From Ruminococcaceae bacterium KH2T8 (GTDB lineage: Bacteria; Bacillota; Clostridia; Saccharofermentanales; Saccharofermentanaceae), in assembly GCA_900111435.1 (NCBI GenBank), contig FOIY01000006.1, positions 62,001-126,000 of the forward strand: DNA of 64,000 nucleotides, in the 5' to 3' direction. The notes beneath the pieces are model-generated. The model searched no databases. It was not told the origin of the DNA and saw only the letters and a program-made list of their open reading frames with translations. The translations under genes and the position numbers were made by a program. How positions within the stretch are numbered: position 1 is the first letter of the stretch; each line of letters opens with the position of its first letter. Shown here piece after piece: positions 9,520 through 16,880 of this stretch.

Positions 9520-9533
9520 GGAGAATGTTGCGT

Positions 9534-10955
9534 ATGCCACAGAGTCGTGCGAAGACTGAGAATTCAGGAGTTGCGATCATTATATTGGCGATCCTTGTAT
9601 TTTCAAAAATACTCCTGAGTCCGTTAGGCGGTCTTGATGAATTATGGAATTACGATCTCTGTAGAGGCGTAGCTATGGGTTATATTCCGTATAGAGATTT
9701 TTCCATGGTAATGATGCCTCTTTTTACCATCCTTTTTTCATTGCCGTTGATGATAGTCAGAAAGCTGATAGTATATCGTCTGTCTACGGCTGCTTTCCTT
9801 TTGGTAGTGACACTTCTTGTTTATAAGACGACCGCGGAGGTGACCGATCGATCTTGGGGACTTATACTTTCCTGCCTTTGGGTCGCTTTTATGGATATAG
9901 CTACCTATAACACTCTTGTTTTCTTCCTGATCGTCATCATCTATCGACTCTTCTGCAGGGAACTGAACGGGAAACGTGCGTTCGTGACGGGAGCCTTGTG
10001 TGCTCTCGGGATCCTTTCAAGGCAGACTTCCGGAGTTTTTCTTACGGTAGCGGTTATCGTAATGATGTTCGTGTGCAAGGAATTTCGAAAGCGTCTCCCG
10101 GCGCTGATGGCAGGAGGAACATCGATCATGCTGCTGTTCCTCGTTTACCTCATCGCAACGGATTCGTGGAAGCAGTTCTGGGACTGCTGCCTGTTCGCTC
10201 TCCTTGTACCGGGAGAGGCTAATACGGCATTTTACGCCAATTCTATCCTTGCGCTGCTCATCAGTCTGGCAGGTATCGTATTCGATGTGATGTTATGGAA
10301 GAAAAATAGGGACAGAAAGGATATTTTCCATCTGATATTCGGACTATTGATCATCACTATCGGTATTCCCGTCATTGATATGATGCATCTTTGTTATGGT
10401 GCCGTCTGGTTTACGATGCCTCTGCTGAATTCTTTATGTGCATCTAAGTTTAGAACGGAGATCAAGCCTTCTGTACTAAGACTAATTACAGGTCTGATAG
10501 TAGTGACCGTAATGCTTCTTACGGGGTATTGGGTTCTTGGCGCTTCTCTGGACGGAACATATGAAGAATTCGCCCTTATCCCTTCTTCGGACGGTCTGAT
10601 GGATTCTTACGGTGAAATTGCCGGTATCAATGCCGACTACAGAGCTCAGGGAAAGAGAGTCGTTGTATATTCAAGTTCTGCGTGCATCATCAGCATTATC
10701 GAAGGAGCGTTTAATCCCCCGTATGATCTTTTTCTGAATGGTAATCTCGGAACTCGTGAGCCTGTTTCTTTTGTTGAAGCGGATGTCCTGGATGATAATT
10801 CGATCATTCTGATCCCGAATGATTACGATATTGAAAACTGGGAGAATCCTGATGGCATATATGAATATATTACATCGCATTGCGAACCTGTCGATTCGTA
10901 TGGTCGCTTCGTCTGGTACAGGCCGATAAGCTCTGTCACATCTCAAGATGCGTGA
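9534..10955 (+). CDS. GT-C-like polytopic membrane protein, copy 2
   Basis: This is a paralogue of the protein at 2978, about 473 residues long. It shares the first-loop motif LDELWNYD, the following AMGYIPYRDFSMVMMP, the membrane segments and the C-terminal FNPPYDLFLNGNLG and YEYITSHCEPVDSYGRFVWY. ATG 9534 is chosen because AAGGAG at 9518-9523 sits 10 nt upstream. It follows the regulator gene by 14 nt and so belongs to the same transcript. Its last 20 bp overlap, tail to tail, the lipoprotein gene on the other strand. Two copies bracketing an export module suggest that modification of a cell-envelope component and export are linked. Confidence 0.7.
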   Translation: MPQSRAKTENSGVAIIILAILVFSKILLSPLGGLDELWNYDLCRGVAMGYIPYRDFSMVMMPLFTILFSLPLMIVRKLIVYRLSTAAFLLVVTLLVYKTTAEVTDRSWGLILSCLWVAFMDIATYNTLVFFLIVIIYRLFCRELNGKRAFVTGALCALGILSRQTSGVFLTVAVIVMMFVCKEFRKRLPALMAGGTSIMLLFLVYLIATDSWKQFWDCCLFALLVPGEANTAFYANSILALLISLAGIVFDVMLWKKNRDRKDIFHLIFGLLIITIGIPVIDMMHLCYGAVWFTMPLLNSLCASKFRTEIKPSVLRLITGLIVVTVMLLTGYWVLGASLDGTYEEFALIPSSDGLMDSYGEIAGINADYRAQGKRVVVYSSSACIISIIEGAFNPPYDLFLNGNLGTREPVSFVEADVLDDNSIILIPNDYDIENWENPDGIYEYITSHCEPVDSYGRFVWYRPISSVTSQDA

Positions 10956-12267
10956 TCTCGATCGCCTGCATCAGAGGGCGGAGCGGTTCGATGTCTCTCG
11001 GTACACGTGACATTATAACTACTACGTAGGGACCGTTGTCTGCATAGACGATGCCTGCATCGACCGTAGTCGTATGAGTCGGATCGTCATCGATGAGCCA
11101 TCCCGCTTTGGACCTTGTGACATACTGTTCGCCGAGCTCGCTGTGGATAAGTGAATATGCGGGATTTTCAAACCACGTGCCGGCCTGCTCGCCGAATTCT
11201 CCCGATTCAAAGAATTCGTAGCTCCTAAGCCAGAGCGACGTCATCTGCCTTGTCGTGATGTGAGGATATTTGAATCTGAACGGTTCGGGATCGATACCGA
11301 TCTCTTCGCACCACTGCTGGATGAATACTCTCCTGTACGTATTATTGAGAGCGGTATAAGCGTCATTGTCCGAATTGACCAGCATGTTGATGATCGTGCT
11401 CTCCCAGTTCAGGGCCGAGTCCGGATCCTGACAAGCGAAGCTCGCTGCGAAAGGCCCCTTGATGGAACTTGCCGTATAGTAAGTCTGGTCGATATTATAT
11501 GCGACGCCATATCCCGTCTCCATGTCTATCATCATATAGCCGAATGACCTGTTCTGTTCATCGAGCTCATCCATCGCGGCGTAGAGTGCATCGAGTGCCT
11601 CGGGACCCGGGATGAAGTCGCCGACGGGGGTCAGATGCTCGCCGCAGGTGAGGTCATTAACGTAACCGTAGCAGTCATCGCCGAATGCGGTGACGGACAT
11701 CTCATACTGAGGAAGGAATCCGTATCCCGAGCAGGTCTCGGCAAAGTGCTCGCATTTCATGAACAGCTGTGCTACTTCGCCGCGGCTCATCCCGTCTTCG
11801 AGGAGTCCTTCGACGAATCTTATCTCGCTTGAGCTTGCGATCTTTCCTTCGAAAGCGGAATAGCATCCGATAGCGAACTCTTCATCGGTCAGGTCCGCGT
11901 CTTCAAATTCGGGTGATTCGATTATCAGTGAGACAACTTCAAATATATCGGAGGTTCCGTCCGCGAGGCTCGCGGCATGATCCGCATAAGCGCCGTCCGG
12001 CATAGCTCTTGAAGTGAGCTTATTGTATATCTCTTCTATCAGGAGGGAACAGGTCTCTGTGCGCAAAGCCGCATAGTCAACGGTCTCTTCGGGGATACTC
12101 TCCGAAGTTTCCTCAGTGATCGGGATCGAAGTGACGGCCATCGTCGTATCGCTTGTCCCGGCGGGTTGTCCGAAGTGAAAGGCCTCGCATCCCGTGACGG
12201 CTACCGACAGGCACAGGATGGGGACTGTCACATCGAGCAGTCTTTTCCATTTTCCTTCCTTCTTCAT
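10936..12267 (-). CDS. Lipoprotein with DUF4214-like repeats and a class A beta-lactamase-fold serine hydrolase domain
   Basis: This 443-residue exported protein has a signal peptide ending in lipobox VTGC, with lipidated C27. A Thr/Ser/Glu-rich linker follows. Residues about 70-180 hold two DUF4214-like repeats, each with the pattern of an acidic tail, an ESPEF or KCEHF end and a conserved aromatic. Residues about 215-440 are a beta-lactamase/transpeptidase fold with S267-S-I-K270, an SDN triad at 299-301 and KAG at 387-389, so the active site looks intact. These enzymes hydrolyse or transfer acyl groups on cell-wall peptides or beta-lactams. KAG in place of KTG and the unusual N-terminal domain argue against a simple antibiotic beta-lactamase. 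The gene is divergent from the small membrane protein at 12310 and overlaps the gene at 9534. Confidence 0.8.
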   Translation of the reverse strand: MKKEGKWKRLLDVTVPILCLSVAVTGCEAFHFGQPAGTSDTTMAVTSIPITEETSESIPEETVDYAALRTETCSLLIEEIYNKLTSRAMPDGAYADHAASLADGTSDIFEVVSLIIESPEFEDADLTDEEFAIGCYSAFEGKIASSSEIRFVEGLLEDGMSRGEVAQLFMKCEHFAETCSGYGFLPQYEMSVTAFGDDCYGYVNDLTCGEHLTPVGDFIPGPEALDALYAAMDELDEQNRSFGYMMIDMETGYGVAYNIDQTYYTASSIKGPFAASFACQDPDSALNWESTIINMLVNSDNDAYTALNNTYRRVFIQQWCEEIGIDPEPFRFKYPHITTRQMTSLWLRSYEFFESGEFGEQAGTWFENPAYSLIHSELGEQYVTRSKAGWLIDDDPTHTTTVDAGIVYADNGPYVVVIMSRVPRDIEPLRPLMQAIEITHLEM

Positions 12268-12276
12268 ACAATTAGG

Positions 12277-12302
12277 ATTTTATCATTTGACAGGGGTATA
12301 AT
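12277..12302. promoter_or_regulatory. Back-to-back -10 boxes in a 42-bp divergent intergenic region
   Basis: The minus strand carries TAAAAT (12282 to 12277) 9 nt before the lipoprotein ATG. The plus strand carries TATAAT (12297-12302) 7 nt before the ATG at 12310. Neither gene has a Shine-Dalgarno. A TTGACA word at 12287-12292 lies only 4 bp from the plus-strand -10, too close to be its -35. Confidence 0.45.
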
Positions 12303-12309
12303 CGTAAGC

Positions 12310-12591
12310 ATGACAAGTTACGTTTTGATTGCAATTATATGGGCGATAGCAGAACTCGTCCCGTTCATAGCTTTCGGCCTCGATAAGCTAAAGGCCAAGA
12401 AGGGAATGTGGCGCATCCCGGAGGCGACGCTGCTGGCATTGGCTTTTGTAGGACCGCTCGGCGCTCTTATCGGTATGTATCTCTGGCATCACAAGACTAA
12501 GAAGCCGCGCTTCTTTATCACCGTGCCGCTATTCCTGATCTTAAGGGGAGTGGCAGTAGTCTTGCTCGTCAGACACTTCGGTCTGCCATAA
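12310..12591 (+). CDS. DUF1294 small membrane protein
   Basis: This 93-residue protein has three hydrophobic helices separated by basic loops. The central part (FGLDKLKAKKGMWRIPE, then GPLGALIGMYLWHHKTKK) is the DUF1294/YdcD-type signature found in many bacteria. It sits in the membrane and its function is not established. The frame is open further upstream, but ATG 12310 is the first start after a TATAAT box, and the upstream part overlaps the divergent gene. Confidence 0.85.
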   Translation: MTSYVLIAIIWAIAELVPFIAFGLDKLKAKKGMWRIPEATLLALAFVGPLGALIGMYLWHHKTKKPRFFITVPLFLILRGVAVVLLVRHFGLP

Positions 12592-12684
12592 TTTCTAAGG
12601 GTAAAAACCCTAATTCACACCTATTTTTGAGAAGTGTCATCGGCTATAATCTTTATATAACGGATAAGAAAGGCGGTGACTCAT

Positions 12685-13098
12685 ATGACAATAGAAGAAT
12701 TATTGGGTATCAAGGAAGGCGAAGGCGGTCTTCACAATTTCCTCGGAGTACATGAAGTGCGTATCGGAAATGACGGGAGCGTAGCCGTTGACATGAAGAT
12801 AACCAAGGATCTTTTGAATCCCCGCGGAATGGTACACGGCGGAACGATCTCCGCACTGTGTGACATCGCGATCGGATGCTTTCACGCGACAAAGGGCGAA
12901 GAGGCAGTGGCATTGAGCAGCGAACTTCATTTCTTTAAGCCCGGTCTTGACGGATCAACACTTACCGCCACCGTTTATGAGCGAAAGAAAGGACATACGA
13001 TCTGCACTTTCCTGATCGAGGTCAGAGATGACAACGGAAGACACGTTGCGGACGGTATGTATACGACTTATAAGAGTCAGAATTCAGATAATAAGTGA
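12685..13098 (+). CDS. PaaI-type hotdog-fold thioesterase
   Basis: This is a protein of about 137 residues with a single hotdog domain. The motif LNPRGMVHGGTISALCDIAIGCF is the 4HBT/PaaI signature with its catalytic Asn-His-Gly-Gly region, and the C-terminal half forms the usual strands (GSTLTATVYERKKGHTICTF). The family hydrolyses acyl- or aryl-CoA thioesters in the cytoplasm. The start at 12685 is preferred to GTG 12676 because AGGCGG lies 8 nt upstream. The stop is just ahead of the diguanylate cyclase gene, so the two may share a transcript. Confidence 0.88.
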   Translation: MTIEELLGIKEGEGGLHNFLGVHEVRIGNDGSVAVDMKITKDLLNPRGMVHGGTISALCDIAIGCFHATKGEEAVALSSELHFFKPGLDGSTLTATVYERKKGHTICTFLIEVRDDNGRHVADGMYTTYKSQNSDNK

Positions 13099-13118
13099 GC
13101 TTCGCGGAGGAGAGGGAA

Positions 13119-15422
13119 GTGGAAGATCGATTGAATATCGGATTCCTTGTCGATGACCTGAATAACTACTTTACTTATCAGGCGTGCAAGGGAGCCGAGT
13201 TGGCGGCAAGAGCACTCGAGGCAAATCTCTTTATCTACCCGGGTCACTATATCGGTGCACCTGACGGTCGCTATGAGACTACCGAATTCGAGTATCAGTA
13301 CAATACGATATTTACTCTGCCGACTGAACATAATCTCGATATCATCTATGTACTCCTCGGTACTATCGGTTCGAGAGCCGAGCTCGAAGTTCAGAAGAAG
13401 TTCATAGAATCACTTCCCGATGTTCCGATCGTTACTCTATTCGCAGAGATCGAAGGATATCCCTCGGTTACTTTCGATAACAGAAAAGGTATCGAGAGGG
13501 TCATCACGCACCTGCTCGATAAGCATGACATAAAGAAGATCGGATATGTCTCCGGTCCGAAGACCAATAAGGATTCACGAGAGAGACTCGAGGCGTTTAA
13601 GACCCTCATGTCCTCAAGGGGACTGATCGTAGAAGACAAAATGATCGCCTACGGTGATTTCACGGAGAACAGTGCTGATGTCGTAGGTAAGCTCCTTGAC
13701 GATAATCCGGATCTCGAAGCAGTTATGTTTGCTAACGACAGCATGGCAGTAGGCGGATATAAGGTATTCGAGAAGAGAGGTATCCGTGTAGGAAAGGATA
13801 TCCTGGCTGCCGGATTCGATGACGACATCTTCGCGGCTTCCATGAATCCTCCGCTTACTACGGTCGAGGCAAGTTCCGCGGATCTTACATATCAGGCCGT
13901 CCTGGCCGCGAACTCGTTCATGTCCGCGGAAAGCTCCGCGAGCATCTCGGTCGAGACATATCTCGTTCAGCGTTCTTCGTGCGGATGTGACGGAGTGGAT
14001 CTTGACGAGATGAGGGCAAGACTCAAGGTGGATGACCTTCGAAGCGGCGGTACGGATTATATCGATTCCATGACCCGCTATCTGCTTGGAGTCTATGACG
14101 ATAACTACAAAACCGAAGAGATAAAGAATGCCCTGTCGGAGTTTTGCGGCGCTTACTGTGACTATCTTCAGGATAACGGACTTCGCGATAATGCTGACAA
14201 GGCTTTCGGGAAACTGATAGACAGCGAGATACTCCTGTATGCGAGCAACGAAAGGCTCTTTAATATCCTTCAGGCATTGAGGGAAGAAGGGGAGATCATC
14301 CTCGGTGACAAAGGACAGTCCGGCCTTAACGATATGTTCTCGGATTATTTCAGGATCTTATCTCTCAAGGGACTCAGCGTCATGAGCAGCTACGTGAGCA
14401 GGAGAGACAAGGTCTCGAGGCTCGTAAATAAGCAGACCGGCGAGATCTTCGTCATGTCTAATGAAGGCGAGATCCCTTATATGCATCTTATCGATGGTCT
14501 TGATTCGGTCGGATTCGAGAGCACGTATCTTTATATGTTCCAGGGTAACTCGAGAAACACGGCCGGCGAAGAATGGAGATGCCCGAAGTCGGTCCTCCTC
14601 AAGGCTTTCGCCGATATGAACGGAGTACATACTCCTCACGACGAGCAGCAGCTCATAAGGACCGAAGAGATATTTACGAACGAGTTCATTCCCGTCGATA
14701 ATAGAAAGACGATGACGGTGTTCCCGCTGTTCGTCGGCGAGGAACTATACGGTTTTGTCGTTAATGAGGTCGATTCATCTGATCTTACTCACGTATCGAT
14801 GGTCGCTTTCCAGCTTTCCGTATCGCTCAAATCCCTTCTCATGATCGAGGATCAGAACAAGGTGAAGCAGGAGCTTCAGAATTCACTCGAGAAGTTCATG
14901 AGGGACAATTCGCTCCTTTCCAGGGAAGCAAAGCAGGACGAGCTCACCGGACTTTATAACAGGCGAGGCTTTCTCGAAGCATCGAAGGAAGCCGTCACGG
15001 ATCCTTTCAACAGAGGAAAGAATGCGATCATCTGCTATGCGGATATGGATAACCTCAAGATGATCAACGATAAGTTCGGACACGATGACGGTGACTTTGC
15101 CTTAAAGGAGATAGCTTCCATCCTGACAGATGCTTTCAGGAGCACCGATATAGTCGGAAGGATAGGCGGAGACGAGTTCGTCGCTTTCGCGCTGGTAGGT
15201 GAGCTCGAGAACTACGAGGAGTCCATAAAGAACAGGATCGTATCGGTGACGCAAAAGCACAACGAAGCTGCGGGAAAGCCTTATCCCATCGACATGAGCG
15301 TCGGTATCTGCGAGTTCGTCTGTGACGACAAGGCGGACATCTACGCGCTCCTTGATAAGGCAGATGAGAAACTCTATACCGAGAAGACCGAGAAGAAGCG
15401 AAAGAACGGTTCATACAGGTGA
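13119..15422 (+). CDS. Soluble diguanylate cyclase with LacI-type ligand-binding sensor
   Basis: This is a cytoplasmic protein of about 767 residues without transmembrane segments. Residues about 5-290 resemble the periplasmic-binding-protein domain of LacI/PurR repressors (NIGFLVDDLNNYF, VMFANDSMAVGGYKVFEKRG, GFDDDIFAASMNPPLTTVEA), but no DNA-binding head is present. A middle region of about 300 residues is unassigned and possibly GAF-like, with a coiled-coil linker near 590-620. The C-terminal GGDEF domain has GGDEF at 683-687. An inhibitory-site RSTD lies exactly five residues upstream, so product inhibition is likely. GTG 13119 follows AGGAG at 13108-13112. It probably converts an intracellular sugar-like signal into c-di-GMP, which is inference. 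Confidence 0.85.
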   Translation: MEDRLNIGFLVDDLNNYFTYQACKGAELAARALEANLFIYPGHYIGAPDGRYETTEFEYQYNTIFTLPTEHNLDIIYVLLGTIGSRAELEVQKKFIESLPDVPIVTLFAEIEGYPSVTFDNRKGIERVITHLLDKHDIKKIGYVSGPKTNKDSRERLEAFKTLMSSRGLIVEDKMIAYGDFTENSADVVGKLLDDNPDLEAVMFANDSMAVGGYKVFEKRGIRVGKDILAAGFDDDIFAASMNPPLTTVEASSADLTYQAVLAANSFMSAESSASISVETYLVQRSSCGCDGVDLDEMRARLKVDDLRSGGTDYIDSMTRYLLGVYDDNYKTEEIKNALSEFCGAYCDYLQDNGLRDNADKAFGKLIDSEILLYASNERLFNILQALREEGEIILGDKGQSGLNDMFSDYFRILSLKGLSVMSSYVSRRDKVSRLVNKQTGEIFVMSNEGEIPYMHLIDGLDSVGFESTYLYMFQGNSRNTAGEEWRCPKSVLLKAFADMNGVHTPHDEQQLIRTEEIFTNEFIPVDNRKTMTVFPLFVGEELYGFVVNEVDSSDLTHVSMVAFQLSVSLKSLLMIEDQNKVKQELQNSLEKFMRDNSLLSREAKQDELTGLYNRRGFLEASKEAVTDPFNRGKNAIICYADMDNLKMINDKFGHDDGDFALKEIASILTDAFRSTDIVGRIGGDEFVAFALVGELENYEESIKNRIVSVTQKHNEAAGKPYPIDMSVGICEFVCDDKADIYALLDKADEKLYTEKTEKKRKNGSYR

Positions 15423-15486
15423 CATGAAAATCATTTTTACCGTGCTTTTTTGCAATAGTTCAAAAATGTCATTTTTTAAGTCAATA

Positions 15487-15521
15487 GAGCCGCAGTTGAG
15501 TACTGCGGCTCATGTTTTTTT
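15487..15521 (+). terminator. Intrinsic terminator after the diguanylate cyclase
   Basis: A perfect 9-bp stem, GAGCCGCAG with CTGCGGCTC, has a 7-nt loop and a run of seven T. It isolates the operon that starts at 15691. Confidence 0.93.
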
Positions 15522-15543
15522 AACACATTTCGAACCCGTTCTG

Positions 15544-15552
15544 TGGTAAATT
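15544..15552 (+). promoter_or_regulatory. Extended -10 promoter of the hdr-flx-frd operon
   Basis: TGG-TAAATT forms an extended -10 element. Starting about 7 nt downstream would place the first transcribed base at about 15559-15560, exactly at the 5' strand of the P1 stem described for the leader. No good -35 box is visible. Confidence 0.5.
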
Positions 15553-15559
15553 AGAAATT

Positions 15560-15690
15560 GGCTTATGTTGAAGAATTATGTCCTCTTGTATCCCGTCGTA
15601 TTTTCGGGGACAAAGGGCGATCTGACTTTCATGCGGTGAAAGGATCGATGCATAAGCCTCGCAGATGAACATCTATATGGGAGGCTATTC
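15560..15690 (+). ncRNA. Structured leader RNA, candidate translational riboswitch
   Basis: The 131-nt leader of hdrB folds into a three-way junction. P1 pairs GGCTTATG (15560-15567) with CATAAGCC (15651-15658). P2 pairs TGTCC (15579-15583) with GGACA (15608-15612) and continues as CCG/CGG. P3 pairs CGATC (15618-15622) with GATCG (15643-15647) and, beyond a TGA bulge, CTTTCA with TGAAAG around a TGCGG loop. AGCCTC (15655-15660), which includes the end of P1, is also a perfect partner for GAGGCT (15681-15686), which contains the GGGAGG ribosome-binding site. P1 formation and ribosome-site sequestration are therefore mutually exclusive. I recognise no known riboswitch consensus. The ligand is unknown. 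Confidence 0.6.
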
Positions 15691-16482
15691 ATGAAATACA
15701 GTTATTACCCCGGATGTACCCTGAAGAACAAGGCACAGGATCTTGACATGTATGCAAGACGTGCCGCGGTCGCTCTCGGGTTTGAACTGGAAGAGATCCC
15801 TGAATGGCAGTGCTGCGGCGGAGTTTATCCTCTTGGTACCGATGAGATAGCTACAAAGCTCTCATCCGTAAGAGCTCTTAACTACGCCAAGGAGCAGGGA
15901 CAGGACCTTATCACACTTTGTTCCGCTTGCCATCACGTGCTCAAGCGCGTAAACGACGACATGAAGAATGTTGCCGATATCTCTGACAGAGCAAACAATT
16001 ATATGGGGCTCGATGAGCCTTACAAGGGCGAGACTACAGTCGTACATTTCCTTGAAGTTCTTCGTGACAGGATCGGATTCGATGAGATCAAGAAGAAGGT
16101 CGTAAATCCCCTTACAGGCAAGAAGATCGGCGCATACTATGGCTGCCTCGTTCTTCGTCCCGGTAAGATCCTTGAGTTCGACGATCCCGAAGATCCCAAG
16201 ATCATGGAAGATTTCATCAGAGCTTTAGGCGCTGAGCCCGTTATCTATCCTTACAGGAACGAGTGCTGCGGAGCATACAGCTCTCTTAAGGAAGGCGGCG
16301 TGTCTCAGGAGAGAACAAAGCTCATCTTTGATTCCTCCTCAGGATTCGGTGCGGATATGCTCATCACGGCTTGTCCTCTTTGCATGTATAACCTTAACAA
16401 GTCCGAAGCGGACAGTAAGGTTCCCGTATATTATTTCACTGAGCTTCTTGCCGAGGCTCTCGGAGTAAAGGAGGGCAACTAA
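15691..16482 (+). CDS. hdrB: Heterodisulfide reductase subunit B-like protein
   Basis: This 263-residue protein has two CCG domains with the ligands of the non-cubane [4Fe-4S] pair: YPGCTLK, EWQCCGG, LCSACHHVL in the first half and YGCLVLR, ECCGAYSSL, CPLCMYNL in the second. In HdrABC complexes subunit B is the site of disulfide (heterodisulfide in methanogens) reduction. In bacteria with Flx proteins the acceptor is uncertain. The start is at the ATG 6 nt after GGGAGG, a site the leader RNA can mask. It is the first gene of the operon and overlaps hdrC by 1 bp (TAATG). Confidence 0.9.
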   Translation: MKYSYYPGCTLKNKAQDLDMYARRAAVALGFELEEIPEWQCCGGVYPLGTDEIATKLSSVRALNYAKEQGQDLITLCSACHHVLKRVNDDMKNVADISDRANNYMGLDEPYKGETTVVHFLEVLRDRIGFDEIKKKVVNPLTGKKIGAYYGCLVLRPGKILEFDDPEDPKIMEDFIRALGAEPVIYPYRNECCGAYSSLKEGGVSQERTKLIFDSSSGFGADMLITACPLCMYNLNKSEADSKVPVYYFTELLAEALGVKEGN

Positions 16483-16877
16483 TGACAAAGCAAGAAATCG
16501 AGAAGAAAGTCGAGCTGATCAAGGAGATCAGCGGATGCGATCCCTATAAGTGCATGAAGTGCGGCAAGTGCTCCGGCTCCTGCCCCGCATTCAATGAGAT
16601 GGATGTTAAGCCTCACCAGTTCGCATCTTATATAGTCAACGGCGACATCGAGTCGCTCGTAAGTTCAAAGTCTCTTTGGAAGTGCCTTACATGTTTTGCA
16701 TGTATTGAGAGATGCCCCAGGAACGTACAGCCCGGTAAGCTCATCGATGCGGCAAGACAGCTCGTTGAGAGGGAGAGAGGCGGAGATTACCTCCAGGCAG
16801 AGGATATCCCCGAGCTCCTCGATGAAGATGTTCCTCAGCAGCTCCTCGTAAGCGCATACCGCAGGTACAGGAGGTAA
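16482..16877 (+). CDS. hdrC: Heterodisulfide reductase subunit C-like ferredoxin
   Basis: This 131-residue electron carrier has two [4Fe-4S] motifs, CMKCGKCSGSCP and CLTCFACIERCP, on an alpha-helical scaffold. That is the HdrC/GlpC ferredoxin type. It passes electrons between HdrA and HdrB. It is translationally coupled to hdrB, and hdrA follows after 3 nt. Confidence 0.9.
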   Translation: MTKQEIEKKVELIKEISGCDPYKCMKCGKCSGSCPAFNEMDVKPHQFASYIVNGDIESLVSSKSLWKCLTCFACIERCPRNVQPGKLIDAARQLVERERGGDYLQAEDIPELLDEDVPQQLLVSAYRRYRR

Positions 16878-16880
16878 TAT

